From NCBI RefSeq assembly GCF_000379525.1, contig NZ_KB902499.1, positions 1-64,000 on the forward strand: DNA of 64,000 nucleotides. Reading direction: 5' to 3'. The position numbers and the translations under genes were made by a program. The stretch is from Lamprocystis purpurea DSM 4197 (GTDB lineage Bacteria > Pseudomonadota > Gammaproteobacteria > Chromatiales > Chromatiaceae). This document shows positions 46,631 through 55,138 of the stretch, one piece after another. The notes below the pieces were generated by a model that ran no database searches, was not told the DNA's origin, and was given only the letters and a program-made list of their open reading frames with translations. Each line of letters opens with the position of its first letter. Position 1 is the first letter of the stretch.

Positions 46631-47839
46631 ATGCAGGTTGAGATCCCGCTCGCACTGACCGCTGTCGCCGCCATCCTGGTCCTGCTCGCGGGTCGGGCCT
46701 TGATCACCCGCATCGGGGTGCTGCAAACCTACAGTATTCCGGAGCCGGTGATCGGCGGGCTGGCGGCGGCGCTCCTGCTCACTCTGGCGCGGGTGAGCGG
46801 TGACCTGGAGCTGCAATTCGACACCCGCGCCCAGGCGCCCCTGCTGCTGGTGTTCTTCTCGACCATCGGGCTGGGTGCCGACCTGCGCATGTTGGCGCGG
46901 GGTGGGCGCAAGCTGGTGATCCTGTTCACCGTCGTCGTGCTGGCCCTGCTGCTGCAAAATGGGCTGGGGATCGCGCTTGCCTCTATGCTCGATCTGCACC
47001 CGTTGATGGGCATCCTGGGCGGTTCCGCGACCCTGTCCGGCGGCCACGGCACCGGGGCGGCTTACGGTCAGCTTTTCGGTGAGGTCAACAATTTGCAGGG
47101 AGCGGTGGAGGTGGCCATGGCCTGCGCCACCTTTGGCCTGGTGCTCGGCGGCGTCCTGGGCGGCCCGGTTGCCCAATGGCTGATTCGCCGTCATGGGCTG
47201 AAGCCGCTCGCGGTGACGGCCGAGGATGTGGGTCCCGGCTCACTGACCACGGATGAGCGTCGGCCCTTGAGTCCGGAGTCGCTGATGGAGTCGGTCCTGC
47301 TCCTGATGGTCTGCTTGGGTCTGGGGACGCTGCTGGCGGAGCATGTCGTCGTGCCGGGCATTCACCTGCCGACCTTCGTGTGGTGTCTGCTCATCGGTAT
47401 TCTGTTGCGCAACACTCTGGGATTGCGCGGCTTCTATCAGGTCGACGGGCCCACGGTGGAACTGATCGGCACGGTCTGTCTGTCGCTGTTTCTGGCGATG
47501 GCCCTGATGACGCTGCGTCTGTGGGAACTGGTCAGTCTGGCCCTGCCGATCCTGATCATCTTGACGCTTCAGGCCCTGCTGGTGGTCGGTTTGGCGATCA
47601 CCCTGACCTTCCGCGTCATGGGCCGGGACTATGATGCGGCGGTCATCGCCGCCGGCCAGTGCGGCTTCCAACTCGGCGCCACCCCGACCGCCATCGCCAA
47701 CATGCAGGCCATCACCAGCCGCTATGGTCCCTCGCCGCTCGCCTTCCTGCTGGTTCCGGTGATCGGCGCCTTCCTGATCGATATCACCAACGCCGTTGTG
47801 ATTCAGGGCTTCCTCGCACTGCCCTGGTTCGGGTTCTGA
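46631..47839 (+). CDS. gltS: Sodium/glutamate symporter GltS
   Basis: A 402-residue membrane carrier with about ten to twelve helices. The family signatures are YSIPEPVIGGLAAALL, the pore loop GGSATLSGGHGTGAAYG and the second, inverted pore loop QCGFQLGATPTAIANM. It imports glutamate with sodium. The ATG at 46631 begins at the first helix. It ends three bases before the TAXI lipoprotein start, so the two are likely one operon, an unusual combination. Confidence 0.95.
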   Translation: MQVEIPLALTAVAAILVLLAGRALITRIGVLQTYSIPEPVIGGLAAALLLTLARVSGDLELQFDTRAQAPLLLVFFSTIGLGADLRMLARGGRKLVILFTVVVLALLLQNGLGIALASMLDLHPLMGILGGSATLSGGHGTGAAYGQLFGEVNNLQGAVEVAMACATFGLVLGGVLGGPVAQWLIRRHGLKPLAVTAEDVGPGSLTTDERRPLSPESLMESVLLLMVCLGLGTLLAEHVVVPGIHLPTFVWCLLIGILLRNTLGLRGFYQVDGPTVELIGTVCLSLFLAMALMTLRLWELVSLALPILIILTLQALLVVGLAITLTFRVMGRDYDAAVIAAGQCGFQLGATPTAIANMQAITSRYGPSPLAFLLVPVIGAFLIDITNAVVIQGFLALPWFGF

Positions 47840-47841
47840 TC

Positions 47842-49356
47842 ATGCATCGCCCATCGCTTCAGATTGCTGCCCGTTGGCTGGCCGTCGTGCTGGCCGCTGT
47901 CGTGCTCGCTGCCTGTGAGGTCGCGCCGGATGCGTCGGCGGTGACTCAGACAGTGCAGGAGCGACTGACGCAGGCCCTCGGGCCGGACACCATCGCCCTG
48001 ACCAGCCTGCGCCGCATGGGCAGCGGGCCCTTGAGCGCGGATGCGCAGGGCCGGCCGCGGCGCATTGTCTACTTCAACACCGTGCTTACGCTCGAACGCG
48101 ATCTGGATTTCTCCTCCTGGGACGCTTTGAGCGTCGCCAGCTTCGCGAATCTCCTGGGGGCGACCGAGAAGGGTGTCGGCGGACTCAAGACCGCCGGCAA
48201 CCAGCGCGGCGATCGGGTCACCGTGCACGGCAGCGCGAGTTTCGTCAGCGACGGCGACGGATGGGCGCCGGTGGTCACGGTGTTGCCCGAGGTGGGGACC
48301 CCCTCGGCGCCCCTGAGTCCGGCCACCAGCGCCCAGTCCCAGCAGTTGTTCGCGCGCCTGATGCAACTCTATGAGCGCAAGACGGCCGATCCCCCGCGGC
48401 AGCGGCAGATCATTGTCGAGGAGGTCGGCGAGGCCGTGGACTCGATCGTCGAACGGCTGGGTCGTCTGGATCAGGCGCTGATCCTGGCCGGCGGCCCAGC
48501 CGGCGGTGAGTATCTGGGGGTGGCGCAACTGCTCGCCCAGACCCTGGTCGAACAAGGAACCGCCGCCGATGCGCTCAAGACGGCCGGCAGCCGGGAGAAC
48601 CTCGATCGGCTGCGCAACCGGCGGGCGGATCTCGCCCTGGTGCAGAACAACCTGGCTGCCGCGTCCCTGCTGGGCACCGACCCGTTCGCTCAGGCCGGTC
48701 CTGATCACGGGCTGCGCGCCCTGGCGAGCCTGTTTCCGGAGCCCGTGCATGTCATGGTCGCGAGCGCTTCGCCGATCGCGGACTTGCGGGATCTCGCCGG
48801 CAAGCGGGTCGCGATCGGCCTGCCTGATTCGGGCAGTCGGGAGAACGCGCTCCTGCTGCTGCAGGGCAGCGGCTTCGCGCTGGGGCACCTCGGGGCGGTT
48901 CACGAGACCAGCCTGGAGCAAGGGCTCGATGACCTTGCGGCCGGTCGGGCCGACGCGGTCATCGCCACCATCAATGCCCCGGCACGGCTCATCCAGGACG
49001 CGGCGGCCCGCGGCCGGATCCGGTTCCTGTCACTGTCACCCGAGGTCCAGCGCGCGCTCGCCGGTTCCGCCTCCGGACTGGTCCCCCTGGACTTGCCGCC
49101 GCTCACCTACCCAGGCCAACTGACTGAAGTCCGCACGCTCGCGGTGACCGCCCTGCTAGCCGCCCCCGCCAGCCTACCGGCGGCGGATGTCAACCGGGTG
49201 CTCGCGACCCTGTTCGATCGTATCGACTTCATGGGCGCCGGATCGGCCGCCGGGTCGCAGATCAACCGCCACACCGCGGCCACCGGGCTGACCGTGCCGC
49301 TGCATCCGGCGGCGGCCGCATATTTTTCGACGGCGCCCGCGGACCGCCCGCGGTAG
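47842..49356 (+). CDS. TAXI-family solute-binding lipoprotein
   Basis: A 504-residue exported lipoprotein (lipobox VLAAC). The C-terminal two thirds (about residues 210-500) look like a TAXI-type TRAP transporter binding protein: GGEYLGVAQLLAQTL, SRENLDRLRNRRADLALVQN, VHVMVASASPIADLRDLAGK, RVAIGLPDSGSRENALLLL, DAVIATINAP. The first 200 residues are an extra domain that I do not recognise. TRAP membrane subunits are absent from the window; the only transporter nearby is gltS, three bases upstream. TAXI proteins commonly bind glutamate or other carboxylates. Confidence 0.75.
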   Translation: MHRPSLQIAARWLAVVLAAVVLAACEVAPDASAVTQTVQERLTQALGPDTIALTSLRRMGSGPLSADAQGRPRRIVYFNTVLTLERDLDFSSWDALSVASFANLLGATEKGVGGLKTAGNQRGDRVTVHGSASFVSDGDGWAPVVTVLPEVGTPSAPLSPATSAQSQQLFARLMQLYERKTADPPRQRQIIVEEVGEAVDSIVERLGRLDQALILAGGPAGGEYLGVAQLLAQTLVEQGTAADALKTAGSRENLDRLRNRRADLALVQNNLAAASLLGTDPFAQAGPDHGLRALASLFPEPVHVMVASASPIADLRDLAGKRVAIGLPDSGSRENALLLLQGSGFALGHLGAVHETSLEQGLDDLAAGRADAVIATINAPARLIQDAAARGRIRFLSLSPEVQRALAGSASGLVPLDLPPLTYPGQLTEVRTLAVTALLAAPASLPAADVNRVLATLFDRIDFMGAGSAAGSQINRHTAATGLTVPLHPAAAAYFSTAPADRPR

Positions 49357-49463
49357 CCGCCAACCCGCTTGCCCGGCGCCAGCCGCGCGCCTAACATCAG
49401 GGCCATGTCCGGTCGCCGGTCGTTGAATTTTATACCCATCTATCCGCACAGGGGATTCGATCA

Positions 49464-51293
49464 GTGCATGAGCAGCGCGTGACCGGTGGAACCGGTTTTC
49501 CGGAAACCGTCGAGGTTGGTACTCTCGCGCACGCACCAACCGGTCTGCGGCTTCCCGCCAAGGTACCGACGGCGGCGGGCGGACTCCTGCTTGCCATCGG
49601 CGCCGGCTGCGACGACTTGGCCGTTGTGCTTATGGAGCATGCGGCCCTGTCCCTGGCGGAGCACCTGCCGCTGGGGCTGCTGAACATTCTGGTCGTCGAT
49701 TACAGCGTACACAACCGTTTCAAGGTCCTGTCCAGCCTGCGCACCCAGGGTCTCTACCGGATCGCCTACAAAGACGCTGAGGCCCGCGCCCTGCTCGACG
49801 AACTCATGGACGCCGCGCGCGAGCGTCATCACCACCTGCTCAACGACCGCTGCCCGACCCTGACGGACTACAACCGTGCCCACCCCGACTATGCGCAGCC
49901 CTATACCCTGGTTCTGCTGAACCTGGACGACTACCTCAAGCGCGCCGAGCGCCACGACAGCACCCGCGAAGGGCACCTGCGGGACTTTCTGACCGCCCAC
50001 TTCGCGGCCGGCATTTATCTCATTGCCTATGGGCAAGACCTGGGCTCACTCGACTGGGCCGAAGCGCTGCTCAAGGTGACGATGCAGGCCGCTCCCAGCG
50101 CCTCAGACGCACCGCCAACGGCGACGATCCTGCTCGCGGAAACCGGCTCAGACCTCGCGGGGCTGCGCGCCATCATCGCCGACTACGGACTGGTCCATGC
50201 CTGCCAGGCATCCGACAGCGCCCGGCAGCGGGCCGAAACCCTCATTGCACAGCACGCGCAAGCAAACACCGCGGAAGCAGACGCGGTGTGCGTGGCCGTC
50301 GGTTTCACCCCGGACGGCCGGGAGGCCATCGATTTCGCCCTCGGACGGCGCAGCGGCTGCTATCACGCACTCATCGTCGGCGCCGCCGGCTCGGGCAAGA
50401 CGACCCTGCTCAATAACCTGATCCTGGGCATCGGCGAACAGTACGGCGCCGACCAGATCCGCCTCTATCTGATGGACTACAAGGCCGGCGTCGAATTCAA
50501 CGCCTTCGCCGAACACCCCAACTGCGAACAGATCTATCTCGACAACACCGACACCGGTGCGGCCGAGCGGTTACTGGAGAACTTCGCGCAAGAGATCGCC
50601 CGCCGCGGCGAGCGATTCCGCGATCAGGGCGTCAACGACATCGACGCCTACAACAAGCGCCAGTCGGCGGACCCACTGCCGCGCCTCATCCTCATCATCG
50701 ACGAGGTTCAACGCCTGTTCGCGGGGCCGGGCGCCTATCGATTCAACGCCTTGCTCAAGGACATCACGCGGCGGGGACGCGCCTTCGGGCTCCACATCAT
50801 CCTCGCCACCCAGACGTTGATGGGCGCCGACCTGGACCGGGAACTGCTGACCCAGATCAACCTGCGCATCGCCTTTCGACTGACCAGCGAGGCCGATGCG
50901 GAGCGCGTCCTGGCCTTCGGCAACCATACCCCGCTGAAATTGCCGAACTATCACTTTGTTTACAACCCACATGCCGGCGACCGCACCAAGAACATCCAGG
51001 TGCGGGGCACGCCGCCGCGCTCCATTGCCGAGGGTCTCGCCAAGATCAACGCAGACCGGCCGGAGTCCCAAAGCATCAAGCCCGCCATCATCGCCAGCCA
51101 AGGCGGAGGCCAATCCGTTGGCGAGACCGGAGCCCCCGGCCCCGTCGCAACGGCCCCCGATTGGCTCGCGCGGGCAACCGATCAAGACCGGCAGACAGAG
51201 CAGGACCAACAACGGCGGCTATTGGCGCAGGCCCGCAATCGGCCGGCACCAGGTCAAGCCGATCCGTTGCGTGACCAAGGAGCCGGCACATGA
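49464..51293 (+). CDS. FtsK/SpoIIIE-type ATPase with tandem modules, no membrane segment
   Basis: A 609-residue protein from a GTG with GGGGA upstream. The second module (about residues 270-520) is an active FtsK/SpoIIIE ATPase: Walker A in VGAAGSGKTTLLNNLILG, MDYKAGVEF, ERFRDQGVNDIDAYNKR, Walker B in LILIIDEVQRLF, then LATQTLMGADLDRELL. The first (about 60-210) repeats the later landmarks (LNILVVDYSVHNRF, ARERHHHLLNDRCPTLTDYN, YTLVLLNLDDYL) but has no P-loop. Tandem modules with a degenerate one recall EccC/EssC of type VII secretion, yet the membrane anchor of those proteins is absent. Two small helical proteins follow. Alternatives are DNA translocase or defence ATPase. Confidence 0.75.
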   Translation: MHEQRVTGGTGFPETVEVGTLAHAPTGLRLPAKVPTAAGGLLLAIGAGCDDLAVVLMEHAALSLAEHLPLGLLNILVVDYSVHNRFKVLSSLRTQGLYRIAYKDAEARALLDELMDAARERHHHLLNDRCPTLTDYNRAHPDYAQPYTLVLLNLDDYLKRAERHDSTREGHLRDFLTAHFAAGIYLIAYGQDLGSLDWAEALLKVTMQAAPSASDAPPTATILLAETGSDLAGLRAIIADYGLVHACQASDSARQRAETLIAQHAQANTAEADAVCVAVGFTPDGREAIDFALGRRSGCYHALIVGAAGSGKTTLLNNLILGIGEQYGADQIRLYLMDYKAGVEFNAFAEHPNCEQIYLDNTDTGAAERLLENFAQEIARRGERFRDQGVNDIDAYNKRQSADPLPRLILIIDEVQRLFAGPGAYRFNALLKDITRRGRAFGLHIILATQTLMGADLDRELLTQINLRIAFRLTSEADAERVLAFGNHTPLKLPNYHFVYNPHAGDRTKNIQVRGTPPRSIAEGLAKINADRPESQSIKPAIIASQGGGQSVGETGAPGPVATAPDWLARATDQDRQTEQDQQRRLLAQARNRPAPGQADPLRDQGAGT

Positions 51294-51428
51294 CCGACCA
51301 ACTGGGTCCGGCAGTTCGATCAGGCAGTCGAGACCTAAACCGACGGCTATAAAATCGGCTACCTGGATGGCCAGCGCAAGCAGCACGACCTTTATGGAAT
51401 CAAAACCCCCAGCGGGAGCGGACCGGCC
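51290..51428 (+). pseudogene. Broken small gene between the ATPase and the first helical protein
   Basis: An ATG overlapping the ATPase stop (ATGA) starts a frame that ends after 20 codons. In another frame the text continues sensibly as RQFDQAVET, a TAA stop, then TDGYKIGYLDGQRKQHDLYG and IKTPSGSG up to the next ATG. This looks like a short gene of about 45 codons broken by a frameshift and a stop codon. Function unknown. Confidence 0.4.
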
Positions 51429-51716
51429 ATGAACGAGAGCTTTGAGAGCCAACTACACTTGCTTGAAGACCACCGCAGCCATCTGCAAGCGATGGCCTCT
51501 TTCCTCGAGAACAACCGCGAAAGCTACCGTCACCAGATCGCCACCCTGGCTGGACACGGCTTCGCCAAGGAATACATCGAGCGGCTGCGCGAAAAATACG
51601 CCGACTACAGCCGCATGATCGACGGCCTGGCCGACCAGCTCAAACGCAGCGAAAACGAACTGGCCCTGCAGGAAGGCCAGTTGCGCGCGCTCATCCAGAG
51701 CGCCCGTGCCGGTTGA
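51429..51716 (+). CDS. Small helical protein A (paralogue of 51913-52200)
   Basis: A 95-residue, fully helical protein with two long amphipathic segments (about residues 5-45 and 48-90) joined near LAGHGFAKEYIERL. Size and helical hairpin resemble WXG100/ESX proteins, but the WxG turn is not present; GHG is in the corresponding place. It aligns with the second small protein around S/T-L-x4-F/Y-x2-E-Y-I/L-x-R-L. It follows the FtsK-type ATPase on the same strand. Confidence 0.6.
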   Translation: MNESFESQLHLLEDHRSHLQAMASFLENNRESYRHQIATLAGHGFAKEYIERLREKYADYSRMIDGLADQLKRSENELALQEGQLRALIQSARAG

Positions 51717-51721
51717 GTCTT

Positions 51722-51834
51722 GTAGGGTGGATAAGCGCAGCGCATCCACCACCAGCACCGCGGTTGGTGGATGCGGCGCGCCGACCGCCCGTGCCTGATT
51801 CCCGGCAATATCACGCGCGCCTTATCCACCCTAC
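51722..51834. repeat. Inverted-terminus repeat of the GTAGGGTGGATAAG type
   Basis: GTAGGGTGGATAAG (51722-51735) and CTTATCCACCCTAC (51821-51834) are perfect inverse ends of a 113-bp element, with an inner GCATCCACC/GGTGGATGC pair. It separates the two small helical genes and leaves 78 bases before the next start. Confidence 0.7.
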
Positions 51835-51912
51835 GCAATACGCTTTCCGCCATCGCCGGATTGATCATCAAACCGCATTGGTGCCGAAACCCCAACCAAA
51901 CCAGGAGCCCCC

Positions 51913-52200
51913 ATGGAAACCCAGAAACTGGCGGATCAACTCGGCTGGTGCATCACCAGCCGCGACTATCTGCAACAACTCGACAGCGAGTTGCGCCATG
52001 TCACCCGCCAACACTTCGAGTCACTCCAAGCCTTGCGCAGCCAGAACTACATGGACGAATACTTGCAACGCCTGACCCGCCTCGCCCACGAATTCTCCGA
52101 CCAGGCGGAGACCACCGTCCGGCATATCGAGCAGGAGCACATGACCTATATCGATCAGCAGGCACGGATGATCTCAAGCGTACTGTCCGATTTGCGTTAA
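51913..52200 (+). CDS. Small helical protein B (paralogue of 51429-51716)
   Basis: A 95-residue helical protein with the same length and layout as its upstream paralogue: helix LQQLDSELRHVTRQHFESLQ, turn LRSQNYMDEYLQRL, second helix AHEFSDQAETTVRHIEQE. AGGAGC nine bases before the ATG supports the start. Two paralogous partners of this size next to an FtsK-type ATPase are what one expects for an EsxA/EsxB-like heterodimer, but no secretion motif (Y-x3-D/E at the end) is clear. Confidence 0.6.
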   Translation: METQKLADQLGWCITSRDYLQQLDSELRHVTRQHFESLQALRSQNYMDEYLQRLTRLAHEFSDQAETTVRHIEQEHMTYIDQQARMISSVLSDLR

Positions 52201-52270
52201 GCAACCAGCACCCTGCCTGCCATCATCGCCGCTTGACCTGCGCACAGCCCATCCCCAACGGAATTCGACC

Positions 52271-54631
52271 ATGACCGCCATTGCCCCCGCCGACCATGCC
52301 GCGTACCTCGACTGGCTGAGGGCGCAACTGGACCAGGCCATTATTCCGCTTGACGATGCAGCTTGGAATAGAGCCGCCGCTCAAGATAGCATCGACTCCT
52401 ACCGAGTCTATTTGGCCGATTTCCCGAGTGGGCGACACAGTGGTGATGCCAAAGAGGTTTCGCGGCGACTTGAAGCCGATAAAGCGGCATGGGTCAAGGC
52501 AATAACAGCGAACTGCAGGACCGGTTTCGAGGGATACCTTGCCGCTGAATCCAATGGGAAATACTGCGCAGAGGCCCGCAAGTTGCTTGATCAGTTGGTC
52601 CAGTGTGACCAGCATGCCTGGGTAGAAGCGAAAAAACACGGGACTCTCCTCGCCTATCGCGATTATCTGACTGCCTTTCCCGAAGCTTTACACCGTGAGG
52701 ACGCTTATGTACAGGCATGGGGCATTGCTAGCAAACGCGATTCACTATCCGGCTATAAGGATTATTTGAGTTGGTTTCCCCAGGCGCCAAGCCGAACCCT
52801 GGCGCAGCAGGCGAGCACAAGACTCCAGCGGGATCAAACCGCTTGGGATTGCGCTACAAATACCAATACTATCGCTGCTTACAATGCGTATCTTGAAACC
52901 CCGACCGCGGGGAAGTTCCATGCCAAAGCCAAGGCCGCGCGTGATCACCTTGTTTCGATCGACGAGACGAACTGGCAGGAAATAGATGGACGGCTTTCTT
53001 TAAGAGCGTATCGGGATTACTTGAAAACGTTTCCCGAAGCGCTTCACCGCACTGAAGCAATTGACCAAGCCTGGGCTAGCGCGAAAAAGACCGACTCGGC
53101 ATCAGCCTACCGAAATTTTGTTGCTTGGTTCCCGAATGCGTCACAACAAGCGCTGGCGCAACAGGTGGCAACCGCATTGCAGAGCGACCACTCCGCGTAC
53201 AAAACGGCCACTAGGCAAAATACTATTGCTGCCTTTGAGGCTTATCTGAGGACCCAGACCGAAGGTCGATTCCGCACCGAGGCGCAGGCCAAGCTTGATC
53301 GCCTCGTTACAGACGACGAGACAGCTTGGCGAGCGGCGGCGGCACGGCTCACGCGGTGGGGTTACCGCACCTATTTGGATGCCCAACCGAATGGGCGCTA
53401 CGTCCAGCATGCCAGCACAGCGATCATCACGTTGGACGACGCGACATGGGCACGGACGAGCGGACACCAGAGCCACGAGAGCTATGCTGCCTATCTGTAC
53501 GCACATCCCGATGGCCGGCATCGGGACGAGGCGATCCAGGCGCGCGACCAGCAGTTGTTGGAACTGCAGCAAGCCTACCTAACGCGTGTGCATTCGCCAG
53601 GACGTTTGCACCTTTTCTTGCGGCGACTGCACCGCGAGTTTATCGGTACCAGACCAATTTATACGATCCCTGCTGGCGAGTTTGGAGTGCGAGCGGTAGC
53701 GATAGATCAGGGTGGACAGTATGCGTTTGGCGCCAACCGTGCGAGCATCAAAGTTTGGAAGCTTGGGACCGGTGAAATGATCCATGAGATGAAAGGCGAC
53801 TACTGGGATTGGATCACTCTGGTTCCCGGAGATGTCGCTGGACCCCGGGCACTCCTCGGTACACCGGATAAACGCTTTCGACTCTTGGATCTTGAGACCG
53901 GAGAGACAATTCAGATTTTCAGTGGCCATTCCGACTGGGTTCATCATTGCGTTGTCAGTCCCGATGGCTGCCATGCCCTCACTGGCAGTACCGACACGAC
54001 CTTGCGGCTCTGGGATCTAAATGCGGGCAAAACAATACAAGTCTTTGAGGGACATTCAGAGTCTATTTCGTTTATCACCATCAGTCCTGACGGATGCCAT
54101 ATCCTCTCAATCGCGCAAAACGCCGTCCATGAACCAATACGGCTGTGGTCCATCGCAACCGGTGAGACCGTTCGAGTGTTTGAGCAGGGCGGTTATGTAG
54201 ACTCGGTAGCCATTACCCCGGATGGACGTTACGGATTCTCTCGTATACCGCGGGAAGGCGGCTTGCACCTCTGGGATCTGGAGACGGGTCGCACACTCCG
54301 GAAATTTGAAGGCGACAGAAACTGGCGCGTCTCCATCGCGTCAAATGGTGTTTACGGGGTCTCGGCTTGGAACGATAGGAATACACTGCAAGTATGGAAT
54401 CTGAAATCCGGAGTTGAGGCTGCGAGATTGAGCCGCTTTTCTCGGTGGGGGCCGGGTCCGAATCGGAACCCAGGAGTATATCGCTTCGTCATTAGCCCAG
54501 ATGGAAGCTATGTACTCTCAGCAAACTGGGATAACACCTTCAGCGTGTGGCCGTTACCCAAGCCCGCAGCCCCAACCCGGAAGGCGCAACAGCGCAGGGT
54601 ATTGCGACGCACTACGCTCTCTCCACGGTAG
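52271..54631 (+). CDS. Helical-repeat and WD40 propeller protein
   Basis: A 786-residue protein without signal peptide. Residues about 1-440 carry nine to ten repeats of roughly 45 residues with the pattern W-x2-A ... Y-x2-YL-x2-P-x-G-x-H/F-x3-A (for example SYRVYLADFPSGRHSGDA). Residues about 465-765 contain seven WD40 blades, e.g. ALTGSTDTTLRLWDLNAGKT, enough for a closed propeller. The last 20 residues are Arg-rich and appear to come from a genomic repeat read in frame. Such repeat arrays accompany caspase-like, NACHT and kinase effectors in bacterial conflict proteins, but no catalytic domain is seen here. It probably acts as a scaffold. Confidence 0.8.
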   Translation: MTAIAPADHAAYLDWLRAQLDQAIIPLDDAAWNRAAAQDSIDSYRVYLADFPSGRHSGDAKEVSRRLEADKAAWVKAITANCRTGFEGYLAAESNGKYCAEARKLLDQLVQCDQHAWVEAKKHGTLLAYRDYLTAFPEALHREDAYVQAWGIASKRDSLSGYKDYLSWFPQAPSRTLAQQASTRLQRDQTAWDCATNTNTIAAYNAYLETPTAGKFHAKAKAARDHLVSIDETNWQEIDGRLSLRAYRDYLKTFPEALHRTEAIDQAWASAKKTDSASAYRNFVAWFPNASQQALAQQVATALQSDHSAYKTATRQNTIAAFEAYLRTQTEGRFRTEAQAKLDRLVTDDETAWRAAAARLTRWGYRTYLDAQPNGRYVQHASTAIITLDDATWARTSGHQSHESYAAYLYAHPDGRHRDEAIQARDQQLLELQQAYLTRVHSPGRLHLFLRRLHREFIGTRPIYTIPAGEFGVRAVAIDQGGQYAFGANRASIKVWKLGTGEMIHEMKGDYWDWITLVPGDVAGPRALLGTPDKRFRLLDLETGETIQIFSGHSDWVHHCVVSPDGCHALTGSTDTTLRLWDLNAGKTIQVFEGHSESISFITISPDGCHILSIAQNAVHEPIRLWSIATGETVRVFEQGGYVDSVAITPDGRYGFSRIPREGGLHLWDLETGRTLRKFEGDRNWRVSIASNGVYGVSAWNDRNTLQVWNLKSGVEAARLSRFSRWGPGPNRNPGVYRFVISPDGSYVLSANWDNTFSVWPLPKPAAPTRKAQQRRVLRRTTLSPR

Positions 54632-54703
54632 GGGTTCTTCGGTATAGGTCCACGCCCAGAGCCGTCCCCGAGAAGGAAGTCGCCAACATTACCGGACCTA
54701 CCT

Positions 54704-55138
54704 ATGCCTTCAAATATGAAATGGAATCCCGGCAAACAGCCTTTGCTGCGAGGCGACTCAAAGTCCGGGGTTGGCGTTCCTTCGCCGTCCGCGGACGACT
54801 TGATCGTCCGATACATTCTCTATCTTGAAGGCCCAGGACGAGAGACGCCTTATCTTTCGACATCCGAAGAATTCGAGGCTGCCAAGGTCTTCGCGCAAGG
54901 TGGCGCGATATGGGCGACATCGGTCAGGAAGGCGAACGACAGCGGTGTGCGTCACATCAGCAAGTCTGAACTGTTGTCATGCAAGAAAGGCAACGGCAAA
55001 GGGAAAGCTAAATGGAATAGCGCGTTTGAGGTCATGCAGGCGCGCCGTTATGTCGAGCAATGGTCGGAGCATCTTCTCGACTTCAGAACAATCGCTGAAC
55101 CGGCAGCGGTCGTTGCACTGATCTTCGAGAGAACATGA
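54704..55138 (+). CDS. Small protein with ADP-ribosyltransferase-like motif
   Basis: A 144-residue protein. Residues 36-70 (RYILYLEGPGRETPYLSTSE then AAKVFAQGGAIWATSV) resemble the central strands of ADP-ribosyltransferase toxins: an Arg-containing strand, an STS motif and a following helix ending in FA before the next strand. The catalytic Glu cannot be placed with confidence, so the call is tentative. The N-terminal 30 residues are low complexity. It overlaps the next gene by four bases (ATGA), as toxin-antitoxin or effector-partner pairs often do. Confidence 0.4.
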   Translation: MPSNMKWNPGKQPLLRGDSKSGVGVPSPSADDLIVRYILYLEGPGRETPYLSTSEEFEAAKVFAQGGAIWATSVRKANDSGVRHISKSELLSCKKGNGKGKAKWNSAFEVMQARRYVEQWSEHLLDFRTIAEPAAVVALIFERT

